A stretch of DNA of 64,000 bases from an uncultured Pirellulaceae bacterium (GCA_905480235.1 CAJQPP010000054.1:1-64000); one strand, 5' to 3'. Counted from the first letter of the stretch, positions 53,369 through 62,579 are shown. A program made the numbers and translations. The notes: a model not told the origin generated them from the letters alone.

Positions 53369-53869
53369 TCACCACTGCCAAACACACCACGCCCACTGGC
53401 CTTCGTTTTCATCGACACCAATTCGTAAACGAGTAAGCGCACTTGTCTCAAGTGTTTTCAGCGCCTCCATCAATTGGTCCCCAATCCATTCTGCTATGCG
53501 TTCTGCGGTCGTATTATCGACCGGTAAAAGAACCACCTCGCTTTCAGGAAAAACCCACCTCCGCTCGTCAAACTGTACTTCGCAATGCCCGTCAGCGGTG
53601 CTTACCTTTATTTGTGGATGTTGCGTGGGCAACAAGACATGATGGTCCAGTTGTGAGGTGATCACCGACAATTGATCTCTGAGCCAAATAAAATCGATGA
53701 CACATGCGTGTTCGTCTAACGCACCTTGCACCTCGCAAGCCACGCGATAGTTGTGCCCATGAATCGCCTCACAAATCACTGGATCCTGGCCAAAGGTGAT
53801 AAAATGCGCGGCGCTGAAAATCAGCGATTCTTTTTCCACAGAAACTTCAAAGTGTTTTGTCAACGCCAT
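53369..53869 (-). CDS. 6-pyruvoyltetrahydropterin synthase/QueD family protein
   Basis: 166 aa. Zinc ligands FSAAH22F and H37-G-H39, catalytic C33 in CEAIHGHNY, VIDFIWLRDQL, QLDHHVLLP, DNTTAERIAEWI and the C-terminal VDENEGQWA. The CxxxHGH arrangement is that of QueD-like enzymes. It overlaps the CitG-like gene by 10 bp, and a PTPS homologue beside this partner recurs in H4MPT gene sets, so dihydropterin processing for H4MPT is likelier than queuosine. The rest of the queuosine pathway is not in the window. Confidence 0.88.
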   Translation of the reverse strand: MALTKHFEVSVEKESLIFSAAHFITFGQDPVICEAIHGHNYRVACEVQGALDEHACVIDFIWLRDQLSVITSQLDHHVLLPTQHPQIKVSTADGHCEVQFDERRWVFPESEVVLLPVDNTTAERIAEWIGDQLMEALKTLETSALTRLRIGVDENEGQWAWCVWQW

Positions 53870-54732
53870 GCCCTCGTTAAATCAATCTCATCATTAACCA
53901 AACCCACAAAAATTGCCGCGGCAATCAAATCGGCGGTAGTACCAGGATTACGGCGATTGCCGTCTGCTCGCAGCCAAAAATCAAAATCGGCTACGGCCTT
54001 TAACCAAGCAGATTCCCCCACCTCTCCCGAAGATAACACATGCCCGGCCATGGCGGCACTTTCCAACGCCAGTGCCGTGCCATTTTTCCGCGCGATCAAA
54101 CTGTCGGGGTATTGGTGCATCGTCCTTAAATGGGCTTGAATGACAGCCTCGACTAACGATTTACCCGCCGTTAGACACTTGCGAATCTCTGGCCAGACAA
54201 AATGCAAAACCTCTGCAAAACCATTCACATATTGCCGCGCGATCATATCTCTCGTTTCCGCCAAACGCATCGCCTCAAGGATGTGCCCAGGCGCCTCACC
54301 ATGTTGAACGTCAAACTTTGAAACGTTCCCCATACCACCTGGCTGGCACATGGCAATGGCTCGATAGATGGCCTGGCAATCGTCCGCCGTCGTATTTTCC
54401 AGGTATCCTCGAATCGACTGGCTGGAGAGGGTTCCCGGCGAGGCCTTGGTGGCGGCAGCCAGCGGCGCTAATAAAAGAATCATCCCCAGGTTAGTGTTTT
54501 GATTGACAACCTGAAGCGTGGATTCCACGGCCCGCAGAATCGCAGAACCCAAGGATAGCGTAGGGATTTCATCAAATACTGGGCCGATCGCAATCGCGCT
54601 AAGTAAGAAGTCTTGAAAACAAGTATTCGAAAAATCGGCGCTGCGGTGAACATTTCCGGGCTTGGGAATACTAACTTCAAGAGTACACGCCGTGGTGACC
54701 CATTGCCCGATAGACCATGCTTGAGAATTCAT
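53860..54732 (-). CDS. Triphosphoribosyl-dephospho-CoA synthase-like (CitG/MdcB) protein
   Basis: 290 aa. CitG-family core: ACTLEVSIPKPGNVHRSADF (about residues 15-34), LGMILLLAPLAAA, MCQPGGMGNVSKFDV, LIARKNGTALALESAAMAG, and RRNPGTTADLIAAAIFVGL. Classical CitG/MdcB make the prosthetic group precursor of citrate lyase or malonate decarboxylase, but neither enzyme is encoded here. Homologues occur in H4MPT clusters of methylotrophs and planctomycetes, where the role is unresolved. Its 3' end overlaps the PTPS-like gene by 10 bp. Confidence 0.86.
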   Translation of the reverse strand: MNSQAWSIGQWVTTACTLEVSIPKPGNVHRSADFSNTCFQDFLLSAIAIGPVFDEIPTLSLGSAILRAVESTLQVVNQNTNLGMILLLAPLAAATKASPGTLSSQSIRGYLENTTADDCQAIYRAIAMCQPGGMGNVSKFDVQHGEAPGHILEAMRLAETRDMIARQYVNGFAEVLHFVWPEIRKCLTAGKSLVEAVIQAHLRTMHQYPDSLIARKNGTALALESAAMAGHVLSSGEVGESAWLKAVADFDFWLRADGNRRNPGTTADLIAAAIFVGLVNDEIDLTRAWR

Positions 54733-54755
54733 TGGTAACTAGGGGACGAGAAAAT

Positions 54756-55706
54756 TTAGCCGGCGAGAAAATTTTTAACTTCTTCGATGACGCTTTCCGT
54801 CTTATCTTCGATCACGTAATGGCCAGCATCGGAAAATTCACAGACCTCAGCATGAGGAATCAACTCTCGAAACTTTACCAGACACTCCGGGCGAAAGCAC
54901 CAATCTTTCATGCCCCAAATCAACTTCACCGGCCGATCATGCAAACGCGCTAACCCGGATTCAATGGAGGCCAGTTTTTTCCAGGTCGCTTGATTTTCAC
55001 GGGTCGGAATATCTTTGACGAATTCGTAAATCGCGCGGCGATTGGCCCAGTTGTCGTAGGGTGCCAACAAGCCCGTTTTCACGGGCTCAGTGAGCCCACC
55101 CGGTTGCTCGGTAGCTTGGCTGATCGCAGCTTTCGCAAACAGATTGAATCCCTGCAGTGCAATCTTACCGAGCAGAGGTATCCGGCAGGCACGAATCCTC
55201 AGTGGAAAGAAGGGCGGAGGAAAAGCACCGGTATTAAAGATGACGAAATCACGATAGCGATCCAAGTCGGTGAGTGCCGCTCCCAAACCGATCGCCCCAC
55301 CCCAATCGTGAACCAAAAGACTGATATCACGCAAATCCAGTTCCCGCACCAAACGTGCCAGGTGCTCAATCCGTTGCTCCAGGGTATATGCCAAATCCCG
55401 AGGTTTTTCACTCAACCCACAACCGATATGATCGACGGCCAGCGCCCGGTTGGTGCCGGCAAACGCCGAGACCAGATGCCGATAGTAAAATGACCAGGTG
55501 GGATTACCGTGCACCATTAGGATGGGTCGACCTTGGCCCTCATCGATGTAATGCATTTGATAGCCACCCACATCAACAAAGTGGCTTTCAAACGGATACT
55601 CAGCGATTTGGCTTCGCCATTTCGGTAATTGCATTGACTCAGCGAGGGGATGTAATCGTATTGAGGATTGGAGAAAGACCGTAAACCGGTTTGGGGCGTC
55701 CGCCAT
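54756..55706 (-). CDS. Alpha/beta hydrolase, haloalkane dehalogenase-like
   Basis: 316 aa from ATG 55706 with GGAAG 9 bp upstream. Motifs: ILMVHGNPTWSFYYRHL (oxyanion), DHIGCGLSEKP, ISLLVHDWGGAIGLGAAL with nucleophile Asp134, VKLIWGMKDWCF, and FSDAGHYVIED with catalytic His. An Asp nucleophile followed by Trp is the dehalogenase/OleB pattern rather than a serine esterase. Halide or beta-lactone substrates are possible; no OleA/C/D genes are adjacent. It ends 24 bp before the CitG-like start and is probably in one operon with it. Confidence 0.88.
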   Translation of the reverse strand: MADAPNRFTVFLQSSIRLHPLAESMQLPKWRSQIAEYPFESHFVDVGGYQMHYIDEGQGRPILMVHGNPTWSFYYRHLVSAFAGTNRALAVDHIGCGLSEKPRDLAYTLEQRIEHLARLVRELDLRDISLLVHDWGGAIGLGAALTDLDRYRDFVIFNTGAFPPPFFPLRIRACRIPLLGKIALQGFNLFAKAAISQATEQPGGLTEPVKTGLLAPYDNWANRRAIYEFVKDIPTRENQATWKKLASIESGLARLHDRPVKLIWGMKDWCFRPECLVKFRELIPHAEVCEFSDAGHYVIEDKTESVIEEVKNFLAG

Positions 55707-55805
55707 CAAGGCTTCCAAGCCCCTGATGATACTCTTGGAGAATTACCACCGCTACAAGGCTCTGCACGGCCGTCTCAAAATCAGATGCCACGAGGCTGGA
55801 TTAGC

Positions 55806-56519
55806 TTATTCATCTTTCTCAAAAAACATAACGTGTTGCCAAGGCAATTCGTCGAATTCCCCAACGAGCCGAAAGCCGTTTGGTTTGTATTCTCTCAGGA
55901 TCTGTTTTTTACTCATTTTATGCAGAGCTTTGATCGGCACCCGAGGGTCCTCTTCGCGGTATTCCACCAGGGCAATTCTGCCTTTGGGTTTGAGCGCTTT
56001 CCGCATAGCCGACAACATTAATTCCGGATAAGAGAACTCATGATACACATCGACCAACAGAATTAAATCGCAGCTTTCCGGCGGTAATCTCGGATCGTGG
56101 TAGGAGCCCAATACGGGCGTTACATTTTCAATGCCCTCTTTTTCCATACGGCGTCTTAATAATTCCAGCATTTCGGGTTGTACATCGACGCCGATCACGC
56201 GCCCTTTTTCGCCGATAAGCTGGGCCATTTGCAGGGCGTAAAACCCATTCCCACAGCCCATATCGCAAATCACATCCCCGGGTTTAATTCCCAAATTGGT
56301 CAACAGCATGGAGCAGCGTTCTTCATTTTCCCGCTCTTCGCGAATCAGCCACTCCGCACCGGTAAAGTGCATCGTGCGTGCAATCACGCGGCCTTTGTAT
56401 TCTGTCCTCTCGTCGGGAATCGCATTCTGACCGTTTCTCGATTCCTGTCCCGCAACGTAACCACCTGCCAACGCTCCCCAAATCGAGATCGTTGCGATAA
56501 GCAAAAATTTCTTTTTCAT
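55806..56519 (-). CDS. Exported class I SAM-dependent methyltransferase
   Basis: 237 aa from ATG 56519. The N-terminus (MKKKFLLIATISIWGALAGGYVAGQ) is a signal peptide or anchor, unusual for a SAM-using enzyme. The rest is a normal Rossmann methyltransferase: VICDMGCGNGFYALQMAQLIG (motif I), VIGVDVQPEMLELLRRRM, LPPESCDLILLVDVYHEFSYPELMLSAMRKALKPKGRIALVEYR (motifs IV-V). Planctomycetes have several such exported methyltransferases. Substrate unknown. The upstream neighbour is divergent; the hydrolase follows after 99 bp. Confidence 0.88.
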   Translation of the reverse strand: MKKKFLLIATISIWGALAGGYVAGQESRNGQNAIPDERTEYKGRVIARTMHFTGAEWLIREERENEERCSMLLTNLGIKPGDVICDMGCGNGFYALQMAQLIGEKGRVIGVDVQPEMLELLRRRMEKEGIENVTPVLGSYHDPRLPPESCDLILLVDVYHEFSYPELMLSAMRKALKPKGRIALVEYREEDPRVPIKALHKMSKKQILREYKPNGFRLVGEFDELPWQHVMFFEKDE

Positions 56520-56830
56520 GTCTGCCTGCACCCCAAAACTTCTTAAATCAGATTCTGCCACCCACGTTTTAACCGTTTGCTGCCATCCGCACCATTAACC
56601 CGACCTGCGGGTACCGGAGAAACATCCCAGCAAAGTACCGTCACAGTCAGTTTAACCGTCAAAAGCTCGGGATTATTCAACAATCAGTTGACCCTTTTTT
56701 GTTTCCGAGCAGAATGGATCCATGAGACATCGCTCGGGGGAACGCTGCCATCTACGGGCGAAAACTGCCGCCTCCTTGCCGTCCCACTCATCTTCCCGAT
56801 TGGCATTTCCGTTGTACGAAACTTGAAGCT

Positions 56831-57910
56831 ATGAGCATCGCTGTAATTACCGGTTCCGCGGGCCTGATCGGTTCGGAAGCCGCCCGATATTTCGCGGCCC
56901 AAGGCCTGATGGTCGTTGGCATTGACAATGACATGCGGCGCGAGTTTTTTGGAGAAGACGCCTCGACTCATTGGCAAGCTCAAAGCCTTCAGGAATCTCT
57001 CGGCGCCCAGTACCAGCACGTCGATGGGGATATTCGGGACGAATTACTCATAAAAAATATTTTTGCCGAGTACGGTGACGACATAAAACTGGTCATTCAT
57101 GCTGCGGCACAACCGTCCCATGATTGGGCTGCCAAAGCTCCATTGGTCGATTTTACGGTAAACGCCAACGGCACGCTTAATTTGCTGGAAATGACCCGGC
57201 GATACGCGGCTGACGCGGTATTTATTTTCACCTCAACCAACAAAGTTTATGGCGATTCGCCGAACCGTTTGCCGCTAGTTGAAATGGAAACGCGTTGGGA
57301 AATTGAATCTGACCACGAACACTACCAGGGGATTCAGGAAAACTTTTCCATCGACCAAAGCCTGCACAGCCTGTTCGGAGCTTCCAAGGTCGCTGCCGAC
57401 ATTCTGGTGCAAGAGTACGGACGATATTTTGGTATGCAAACCGCCACCTTTCGTGGCGGCTGCTTGACGGGTCCCAACCACAGCGGAACACAGCTTCATG
57501 GGTTCCTGGCTTACTTGGTCAAATGCGCCGTCACACAAACGCCTTACACCATTTTTGGTTACCAAGGCAAACAGGTTCGCGATAACATCCACAGTCACGA
57601 CCTCATTTGTGCCTTTGATCAATTTTTTCAAGCGCCTCGCTGTGGCGAGGTTTACAACATTGGAGGCAGTCGCTTCAGCCATTGCAGCATGCTGGAAGCG
57701 ATACAGATCACCCAAGATATTTCTGGACGTGAGTTTGAATTTGACTATGAAGACAGTCATCGTAACGGGGATCACATCTGGTACGTCAGTGACGTCAGCA
57801 AATTCCAATCACATTATCCCAATTGGCAATTAACGCGAAATGTCCACGATATTGTGCGTGAGATTTACGAAGCCAATGTTGAACGCTGGCAGGAGATTGC
57901 GGCAAGATGA
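56831..57910 (+). CDS. NAD-dependent epimerase, CDP-paratose 2-epimerase-like
   Basis: 359 aa, extended SDR fold. Nucleotide loop [100 protein letters not shown] (YxxxK-type region replaced by an atypical FGASK), [26 protein letters not shown], and [15 protein letters not shown]. The QPSHDWA and [12 protein letters not shown] signatures fit CDP-paratose/tyvelose 2-epimerase-like enzymes. It makes a nucleotide-linked deoxysugar. Its stop overlaps the next gene (ATGA). Confidence 0.9.
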   Translation: MSIAVITGSAGLIGSEAARYFAAQGLMVVGIDNDMRREFFGEDASTHWQAQSLQESLGAQYQHVDGDIRDELLIKNIFAEYGDDIKLVIHAAAQPSHDWAAKAPLVDFTVNANGTLNLLEMTRRYAADAVFIFTSTNKVYGDSPNRLPLVEMETRWEIESDHEHYQGIQENFSIDQSLHSLFGASKVAADILVQEYGRYFGMQTATFRGGCLTGPNHSGTQLHGFLAYLVKCAVTQTPYTIFGYQGKQVRDNIHSHDLICAFDQFFQAPRCGEVYNIGGSRFSHCSMLEAIQITQDISGREFEFDYEDSHRNGDHIWYVSDVSKFQSHYPNWQLTRNVHDIVREIYEANVERWQEIAAR

Positions 57911-58713
57911 TTGACCGCGGCAGGCACAATCTGCTGGGTGTCCAAATCCACGCAGTCGACTACGAAGCGGCTGTTAACCAAATCATTGGAGCGGCCCAGC
58001 AACGACGCTCTTTTGGAGTTTCCGCGCTGGCAGTGCATGGAGTGATGACCGGTGTCTTGGATGCAGAACACCGCTATCGCTTGAACCAACTGGAATTAGT
58101 CGTACCGGATGGCCAACCGGTCCGCTGGGGTCTCAATCTACTGCATCAGATTCGTTTGCGGGATCGCGTGTATGGTCCAGACCTCACACTGGAGGTCTGC
58201 CAAGCAGCGGCAGAAGCAAATATTCCCGTTTTCTTTTACGGCAGTACCCCGGAAATCCTCTCGCTGCTAACCGATAACCTGCGGAAAAAATTCCCTAACC
58301 TGAAAATAGCGGGTCAAAAAGCATCCAGGTTTCGCAAGCTCACGACACAGGAGAAGCAGGAGCTCATCGAGGAGATTCGCGACAGCGGTGCCGCAGTCAC
58401 TTTCGTTGGCTTGGGCTGCCCTCGACAAGAGGTATTTGCCTACGAGTTCCGGGAGCAACTTCAGATGCCCACCTTAGCCGTCGGTGCGGCATTCGCTTTC
58501 CATGCTGGAAAACTGGCTCAGGCCCCTGCGTTTATGCAAAAAGCGGGATTGGAGTGGCTTTTCCGACTGTCGCGGGAACCTCGCCGATTGTGGCGGAGGT
58601 ACCTTTTTTTGAATCCTCAATATCTGACATTGCTATTCATGCAAAAAACGGGATTGAAAAAATATGATGCCGATGACACCCAACCGCCCACGTCGGAGAT
58701 TCTCTACGGCTAG
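57907..58713 (+). CDS. WecB/TagA/CpsF family glycosyltransferase
   Basis: 268 aa, starting at ATG 57907 in an ATGA overlap with the epimerase. Family motifs: [128 protein letters not shown]. These GT26 enzymes add N-acetylmannosamine or a related sugar to a lipid-linked intermediate. Together with the epimerase and upstream glycosyltransferases it supports surface polysaccharide synthesis. Confidence 0.94.
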   Translation: MIDRGRHNLLGVQIHAVDYEAAVNQIIGAAQQRRSFGVSALAVHGVMTGVLDAEHRYRLNQLELVVPDGQPVRWGLNLLHQIRLRDRVYGPDLTLEVCQAAAEANIPVFFYGSTPEILSLLTDNLRKKFPNLKIAGQKASRFRKLTTQEKQELIEEIRDSGAAVTFVGLGCPRQEVFAYEFREQLQMPTLAVGAAFAFHAGKLAQAPAFMQKAGLEWLFRLSREPRRLWRRYLFLNPQYLTLLFMQKTGLKKYDADDTQPPTSEILYG

Positions 58714-58936
58714 TCAGCCTGGTATCCGTAGGCGTCCCATCCAGCCCGGCGTAACTGCGAAAAAACGGACCCGCAAAATCGTTGTTTGACGGCATTTTTC
58801 GTTTGAGAGGGTCTCACAAACCGGGAACCGGTCGTGTTTCAGCCGTCTCGCTCCGCTCTTGAATTAAGGCTTGCCGGCGAACGCGTGATGTCCGAAAATG
58901 AATCGCGTTCCCATTTCTCAGCCAATGTACGCCACC

Positions 58937-59332
58937 ATGCTCCGAACCTTTTTACGCTCCAAGATTCATCGCGCTACCGTCACCCAAGCCGACCTCGAAT
59001 ACGAGGGCAGCATCTCGATTGACCCCGTTTTGTTAGATGCCGCTCAGATTGCCCCGTTCGAATTGGTGGACATCTACAATATTACCAACGGAAACCGACT
59101 ATCGACCTATGCGATCGTGGGGCAAGCCGGCAGTGGAGATATCTGTATCAACGGAGCGGCAGCTCGGTTAGTCGATCCGGGTGACCGCGTCATCATTTGT
59201 TGCTACGGCCAGTTTCATTTCGATGAACTGGCAGCCCACCGCGTACGGGTCGTCCACGTGAACGATGACAATGAAATCACGGAGACGACCATCAAAGATT
59301 GCTTAGAAAACCCGGTAACTCCCTCGGCTTAG
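58937..59332 (+). CDS. panD: Aspartate 1-decarboxylase proenzyme
   Basis: 131 aa from ATG 58937, which aligns with the usual PanD start; in-frame ATGs at 58925 and 58898 exist and no SD decides. The self-cleavage site is Gly24-Ser25 (YEGSIS), exactly at the family position, so Ser25 becomes the pyruvoyl group. Other core motifs: [54 protein letters not shown]. It makes beta-alanine for pantothenate and CoA. The next gene starts 10 bp after its stop. Confidence 0.95.
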   Translation: MLRTFLRSKIHRATVTQADLEYEGSISIDPVLLDAAQIAPFELVDIYNITNGNRLSTYAIVGQAGSGDICINGAAARLVDPGDRVIICCYGQFHFDELAAHRVRVVHVNDDNEITETTIKDCLENPVTPSA

Positions 59333-59342
59333 AACGGATCCC

Positions 59343-60446
59343 ATGTTAGTTAACTACGCGAAACGTCGCAGGAGTTTCCGCAAGCTCTACAAAGCGGCGG
59401 GGGCCAATTCAGCTTTGGTTACCAACGAAATCAACGTTCGGTACCTCACAGGCTTTACGGGTGATTCCAGTTTTCTGTGGTTCGACGACAAACACGAATC
59501 GCTGCTAACCGATTCCAGATACACCGTCCAACTAGCTCAGGAATGTCCTGACTTGGATTTGATCAGCCGCGATTCGAAAATCAATATCTGGCAACTTGCC
59601 GCACGCACGCTGGGTAAAGCCGGGGCCAAAAAACTGGCACTTGAGACTCACAACCTGACAAAACAAAATTACGACCAACTGGTCGATGCTCTGCCTCAAA
59701 TAACAGCGGTTCCCACCAGTGGCTTGATCGAACAGTTACGAGCGATTAAGGACAAGTCAGAACTCGAAACGATCAAAAAAGCGATCGCGATAGCCGAGCG
59801 AAGCTTCGCAGTGATTCGCTCTCAACTCACCGCTCAGCAGAGCGAAATCCAGATCGCCCACAACCTGGAACATCAAATACGGGCATTTGGGGGCACTCGC
59901 TGTGCCTTTGATCCCATCGTGGGCGTAGGGAAAAACGGTGCCTTACCGCACGGGCGACCCTCCCCGGATACTCGTGTCGGCGACGCCTCCTTTGTATTGA
60001 TCGACTGGGGTGCCCAATATGAGGGTTATGCGAGCGACTTGACCCGTATTTTGGTGACCGCTAAAATCTCGCCGAAATTGCGCAAAGTCTACAATCTGGT
60101 ACTCCAAGCCCAGTTAGCGGCGATTGGGCAGATTCGTGACGGTGCCAAATTAGTCGATGTCGACCGAGCGGCCCGAAAAACCATCGAAGATGGCGGTTTT
60201 GGCAAGAAATTTGGACATGGTTTAGGTCATGGATTTGGTTTACAGATCCACGAAAGTCCTTTTCTGACGCCAACCGCGACGGGAGTTTTGAAAACCGGTA
60301 TGGTGATAACCATTGAACCGGGAATATACTTGCCAACCTGGGGCGGCGTTCGCATTGAGGACGACGTATTGGTCACTGAAGACGGATTTGAAGTCCTCAC
60401 CAGTGTCCCCAAAGAAATTGATCAATGCCTGGTTCCAGGGTTTTGA
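59343..60446 (+). CDS. M24 family Xaa-Pro dipeptidase/aminopeptidase
   Basis: 367 aa. Creatinase-like N-terminal domain (about residues 5-130; VTNEINVRYLTGFTGDSSFLWF) and a pita-bread catalytic domain. Metal ligands: LIDWGAQYEGYASDLTRI (two Asp), FGHGLGHGFGLQIHESP (His), MVITIEPGIYLP (Glu), and GVRIEDDVLV (Glu). Probably a cytoplasmic Xaa-Pro peptidase. In many bacteria a pepQ-like gene is followed by efp, accB and accC; here efp is missing and accB follows directly after a hairpin region. Confidence 0.94.
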   Translation: MLVNYAKRRRSFRKLYKAAGANSALVTNEINVRYLTGFTGDSSFLWFDDKHESLLTDSRYTVQLAQECPDLDLISRDSKINIWQLAARTLGKAGAKKLALETHNLTKQNYDQLVDALPQITAVPTSGLIEQLRAIKDKSELETIKKAIAIAERSFAVIRSQLTAQQSEIQIAHNLEHQIRAFGGTRCAFDPIVGVGKNGALPHGRPSPDTRVGDASFVLIDWGAQYEGYASDLTRILVTAKISPKLRKVYNLVLQAQLAAIGQIRDGAKLVDVDRAARKTIEDGGFGKKFGHGLGHGFGLQIHESPFLTPTATGVLKTGMVITIEPGIYLPTWGGVRIEDDVLVTEDGFEVLTSVPKEIDQCLVPGF

Positions 60447-60467
60447 TCACCAAATAAGACAACCTAC

Positions 60468-60487
60468 CTTGCGTACTTAAACGCAAG
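60468..60487. repeat. Perfect inverted repeat in the accB upstream region
   Basis: CTTGCGT (60468-60474), loop ACTTAA, ACGCAAG (60481-60487). A 7-bp stem, 22 bp after the M24 peptidase stop and 9 bp before the next hairpin. Confidence 0.6.
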
Positions 60488-60495
60488 AATAAAGT

Positions 60496-60520
60496 TGAAG
60501 CTTTCCGCTTCATCTTTTTT
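60496..60520 (+). terminator. Terminator-like hairpin immediately before accB
   Basis: TGAAGC (60496-60501), loop TTTCC, GCTTCA (60507-60512), then T, C and six T (60515-60520). The T-run ends 19 bp before the accB ATG and just upstream of its SD, so there is no room for a promoter between. It either ends the peptidase transcript with accB promoter overlapping it, or acts as an attenuator in the accBC leader. Confidence 0.7.
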
Positions 60521-60539
60521 AACATTATCGGAGTACAAC

Positions 60540-61028
60540 ATGGCGGACGATAAGAATCCAGAAAGCGAAGTCTTCGACATCGATCGGCTTCGCAATTTGG
60601 TCGAATTGATGCAAGAACACGACTTGTCGGAAATCGACCTGCGAAACGAAGCCAAACGAATCAAAGTTCGCCGCGGCGCTGAACCGACGTATGCCGTTCC
60701 CGCAGTAGCCGCTCCGGTGGCCGCGCCCGTGGCGACTGGCGGAGCTGCTGCCCCCGCAGCCGCTGCCGCTCCGGCGGAAGACGACAACACAACCGCTATC
60801 AACAGTCCGATGGTTGGGACCTTTTACACCAGACCAAAACCGGATGCTCCTAACTTTGTAAAAGTCGGTGATCATGTTGACGCCGATACCGTCGTCTGCC
60901 TGGTTGAGGCGATGAAGATGTTTAATGAAATCCCGGCGGGTATCTCCGGAAAAATCGCTGCAGTGCTTGTCAAAAACGAAGAGCCCGTGGATGTAGGTAA
61001 ACCACTTTTCAAAGTGATACCCGACTAA
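60540..61028 (+). CDS. accB: Acetyl-CoA carboxylase biotin carboxyl carrier protein
   Basis: 162 aa from ATG 60540 with CGGAG 8 bp upstream; the longer frame opens with TTG in the hairpin region. N-terminal helical part ([23 protein letters not shown]), an Ala/Pro-rich linker (about residues 55-85), and a C-terminal biotinyl domain with VEAMKM, biotin on Lys126. Thumb loop ([26 protein letters not shown]) marks it as the acetyl-CoA carboxylase type. It carries CO2 on biotin for malonyl-CoA and fatty acid synthesis. accC follows after 113 bp. Confidence 0.97.
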   Translation: MADDKNPESEVFDIDRLRNLVELMQEHDLSEIDLRNEAKRIKVRRGAEPTYAVPAVAAPVAAPVATGGAAAPAAAAAPAEDDNTTAINSPMVGTFYTRPKPDAPNFVKVGDHVDADTVVCLVEAMKMFNEIPAGISGKIAAVLVKNEEPVDVGKPLFKVIPD

Positions 61029-61052
61029 ACCGCAGCAATCGAAAAACCTTGG

Positions 61053-61107
61053 GAGGGCGAGGCTCTACCCGAGCCACTCCGCGTGACTCGGCAGGAGTCT
61101 CGCCCTC
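61053..61107. repeat. Long imperfect palindrome between accB and accC
   Basis: GAGGGCGAG (61053-61061) is the exact reverse complement of CTCGCCCTC (61099-61107). Inside, GCTC (61062-61065) pairs with GAGT (61095-61098, one G-U), and CCGAG (61069-61073) pairs with CTCGG (61087-61091). The whole hairpin spans 55 nt with a small loop. It looks like a mobile-type intergenic palindrome of the GAGGGCGAGGCTC...GGAGCCTCGCCCTC kind common in planctomycete genomes. It lies inside the accBC transcript. Confidence 0.75.
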
Positions 61108-61141
61108 GCGACAATTCTATCCTTTTACGAGTCTCCCTTTC

Positions 61142-62482
61142 ATGTATAACCGAATCTTAATCGCCAATCGCGGCGAGATCGCCTTGCGAATTATGCGTAC
61201 TTGCATGGATTTGGGCATTGAGACCGTAGCGGTTTTCAGTGAAGCAGACCGCGGAGCCCGCTATCTTGACCTGGCCGACGAAAAATTTTGCATCGGTGGT
61301 GCCAAATCGGCGGACAGCTACCTGAAGATCGACCAGATCATCAGCGCTGCCGAGATTGGTAATGTAGAAGCGGTGCACCCAGGGTTTGGTTTTCTCGCAG
61401 AAAACGCTCATTTCAATGAGGTCTGCCGCGATTGCAACATCGATTTCATCGGCCCAACTCCGGATGCCATGCAAAAATTGGGCGACAAAAACACTGCCCG
61501 CTCGATGGCGCGTGCTGCCAAGGTACCCGTGGTTCCCGGCAGTGAAGGTTTGATCGCGAGTGAAGAAGAAGCGGTAAAAGTGGCCGCTGAAATTGGTTAT
61601 CCCGTACTCATTAAGGCCACTGCCGGCGGCGGCGGAAAAGGCATGCGAGTCGCCGCCAATGCCCTCTCATTGAAATCAGCTTGGCAGCAAGCGACGACGG
61701 AAGCTGCGGCGGCATTTGGAAATCCAGACGTGTACATTGAAAAGTACGTCGAATTGCCTAGACACGTTGAGGTCCAAGTCTTAGCCGATAACCACGGCAA
61801 CGTCGTGCATCTATGGGAACGCGACTGTTCGACGCAGCGTCGCCACCAAAAGCTGATTGAAGAGGCGCCCGGCCCAACGCTTCCGAAACATGTTCGCAAG
61901 GCAATTTGCGATGCAGCAGTGCGAATGGTGCAAAACGCCCACTACCAAAACGCGGGGACCGTGGAATTTATCGTGGACAAGGATCACAACTTTTACTTCA
62001 TCGAGGTAAATGCACGGATCCAAGTGGAACACCCCGTCTCGGAGATGGTCACCGGAATTGACTTAATTGAGCAACAAATCCGTGTCGCATCCGGCGAAAA
62101 ATTACCGTTCAAACAGAAGGAAATCCCCTGCAACGGGGTCGCCATCGAGTGCCGCATCAATGCCGAAGATGCCACCAAAAACTTCATGCCCATGCCCGGA
62201 CGAATCGATGAAATCTGTATTCCGGGCGGTATGGGAGTACGTTTCGATACGCACGTTCATGCGGGTTACAACGTACCGCCGCATTACGATTCCATGATTG
62301 GAAAAATGATCGTCCATCAACCGACGCGGGAACAGGCGATCGCCACCATGATCCGTTGCCTCAAGGAATTACGTATCAAAGGGATTCCGACGACCGCTCC
62401 CTTCCAGATCAAAGTCCTGCAGCATAACGATTTTGTCGAAGGCAAAGTCGATACCAAATGGGTCGAACGTACCCAGCTGTAA
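61142..62482 (+). CDS. accC: Acetyl-CoA carboxylase biotin carboxylase subunit
   Basis: 446 aa from ATG 61142, the typical start [24 protein letters not shown]-grasp enzyme: [35 protein letters not shown] (Gly-rich ATP loop), [65 protein letters not shown] (catalytic Glu and Arg), and [17 protein letters not shown]. It carboxylates the biotin of AccB with bicarbonate and ATP. Length is normal. accA and accD are not in the window. Confidence 0.98.
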   Translation: MYNRILIANRGEIALRIMRTCMDLGIETVAVFSEADRGARYLDLADEKFCIGGAKSADSYLKIDQIISAAEIGNVEAVHPGFGFLAENAHFNEVCRDCNIDFIGPTPDAMQKLGDKNTARSMARAAKVPVVPGSEGLIASEEEAVKVAAEIGYPVLIKATAGGGGKGMRVAANALSLKSAWQQATTEAAAAFGNPDVYIEKYVELPRHVEVQVLADNHGNVVHLWERDCSTQRRHQKLIEEAPGPTLPKHVRKAICDAAVRMVQNAHYQNAGTVEFIVDKDHNFYFIEVNARIQVEHPVSEMVTGIDLIEQQIRVASGEKLPFKQKEIPCNGVAIECRINAEDATKNFMPMPGRIDEICIPGGMGVRFDTHVHAGYNVPPHYDSMIGKMIVHQPTREQAIATMIRCLKELRIKGIPTTAPFQIKVLQHNDFVEGKVDTKWVERTQL

Positions 62483-62545
62483 GCAAGACGCTCAAATTCT
62501 CCCAAGCCGCAATTCTTCGCGAATCACTAGCTGTTTCGCGGTATG

Positions 62546-62579
62546 CGCTGGTCCGGCACCTATTGAGCGATTTTTTTTT
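62546..62579 (+). terminator. Weak terminator candidate after accC
   Basis: CGCT (62546-62549) and AGCG (62566-62569) enclose GGT...ACC, followed by nine T (62571-62579). The stem is interrupted by a 5-nt bulge, so stability is doubtful, but the T-run and position 64 bp after the accC stop fit a terminator. Confidence 0.4.

Noticed and set aside
54756-55706. Naming the hydrolase OleB
   Set aside because: The Asp nucleophile fits, but oleA, oleC and oleD are absent nearby, so the specific name is not supported.
60495-60539. TTG start for accB giving 15 extra residues
   Set aside because: Those codons lie in the terminator-like hairpin and its T-run; the ATG at 60540 has a good SD.
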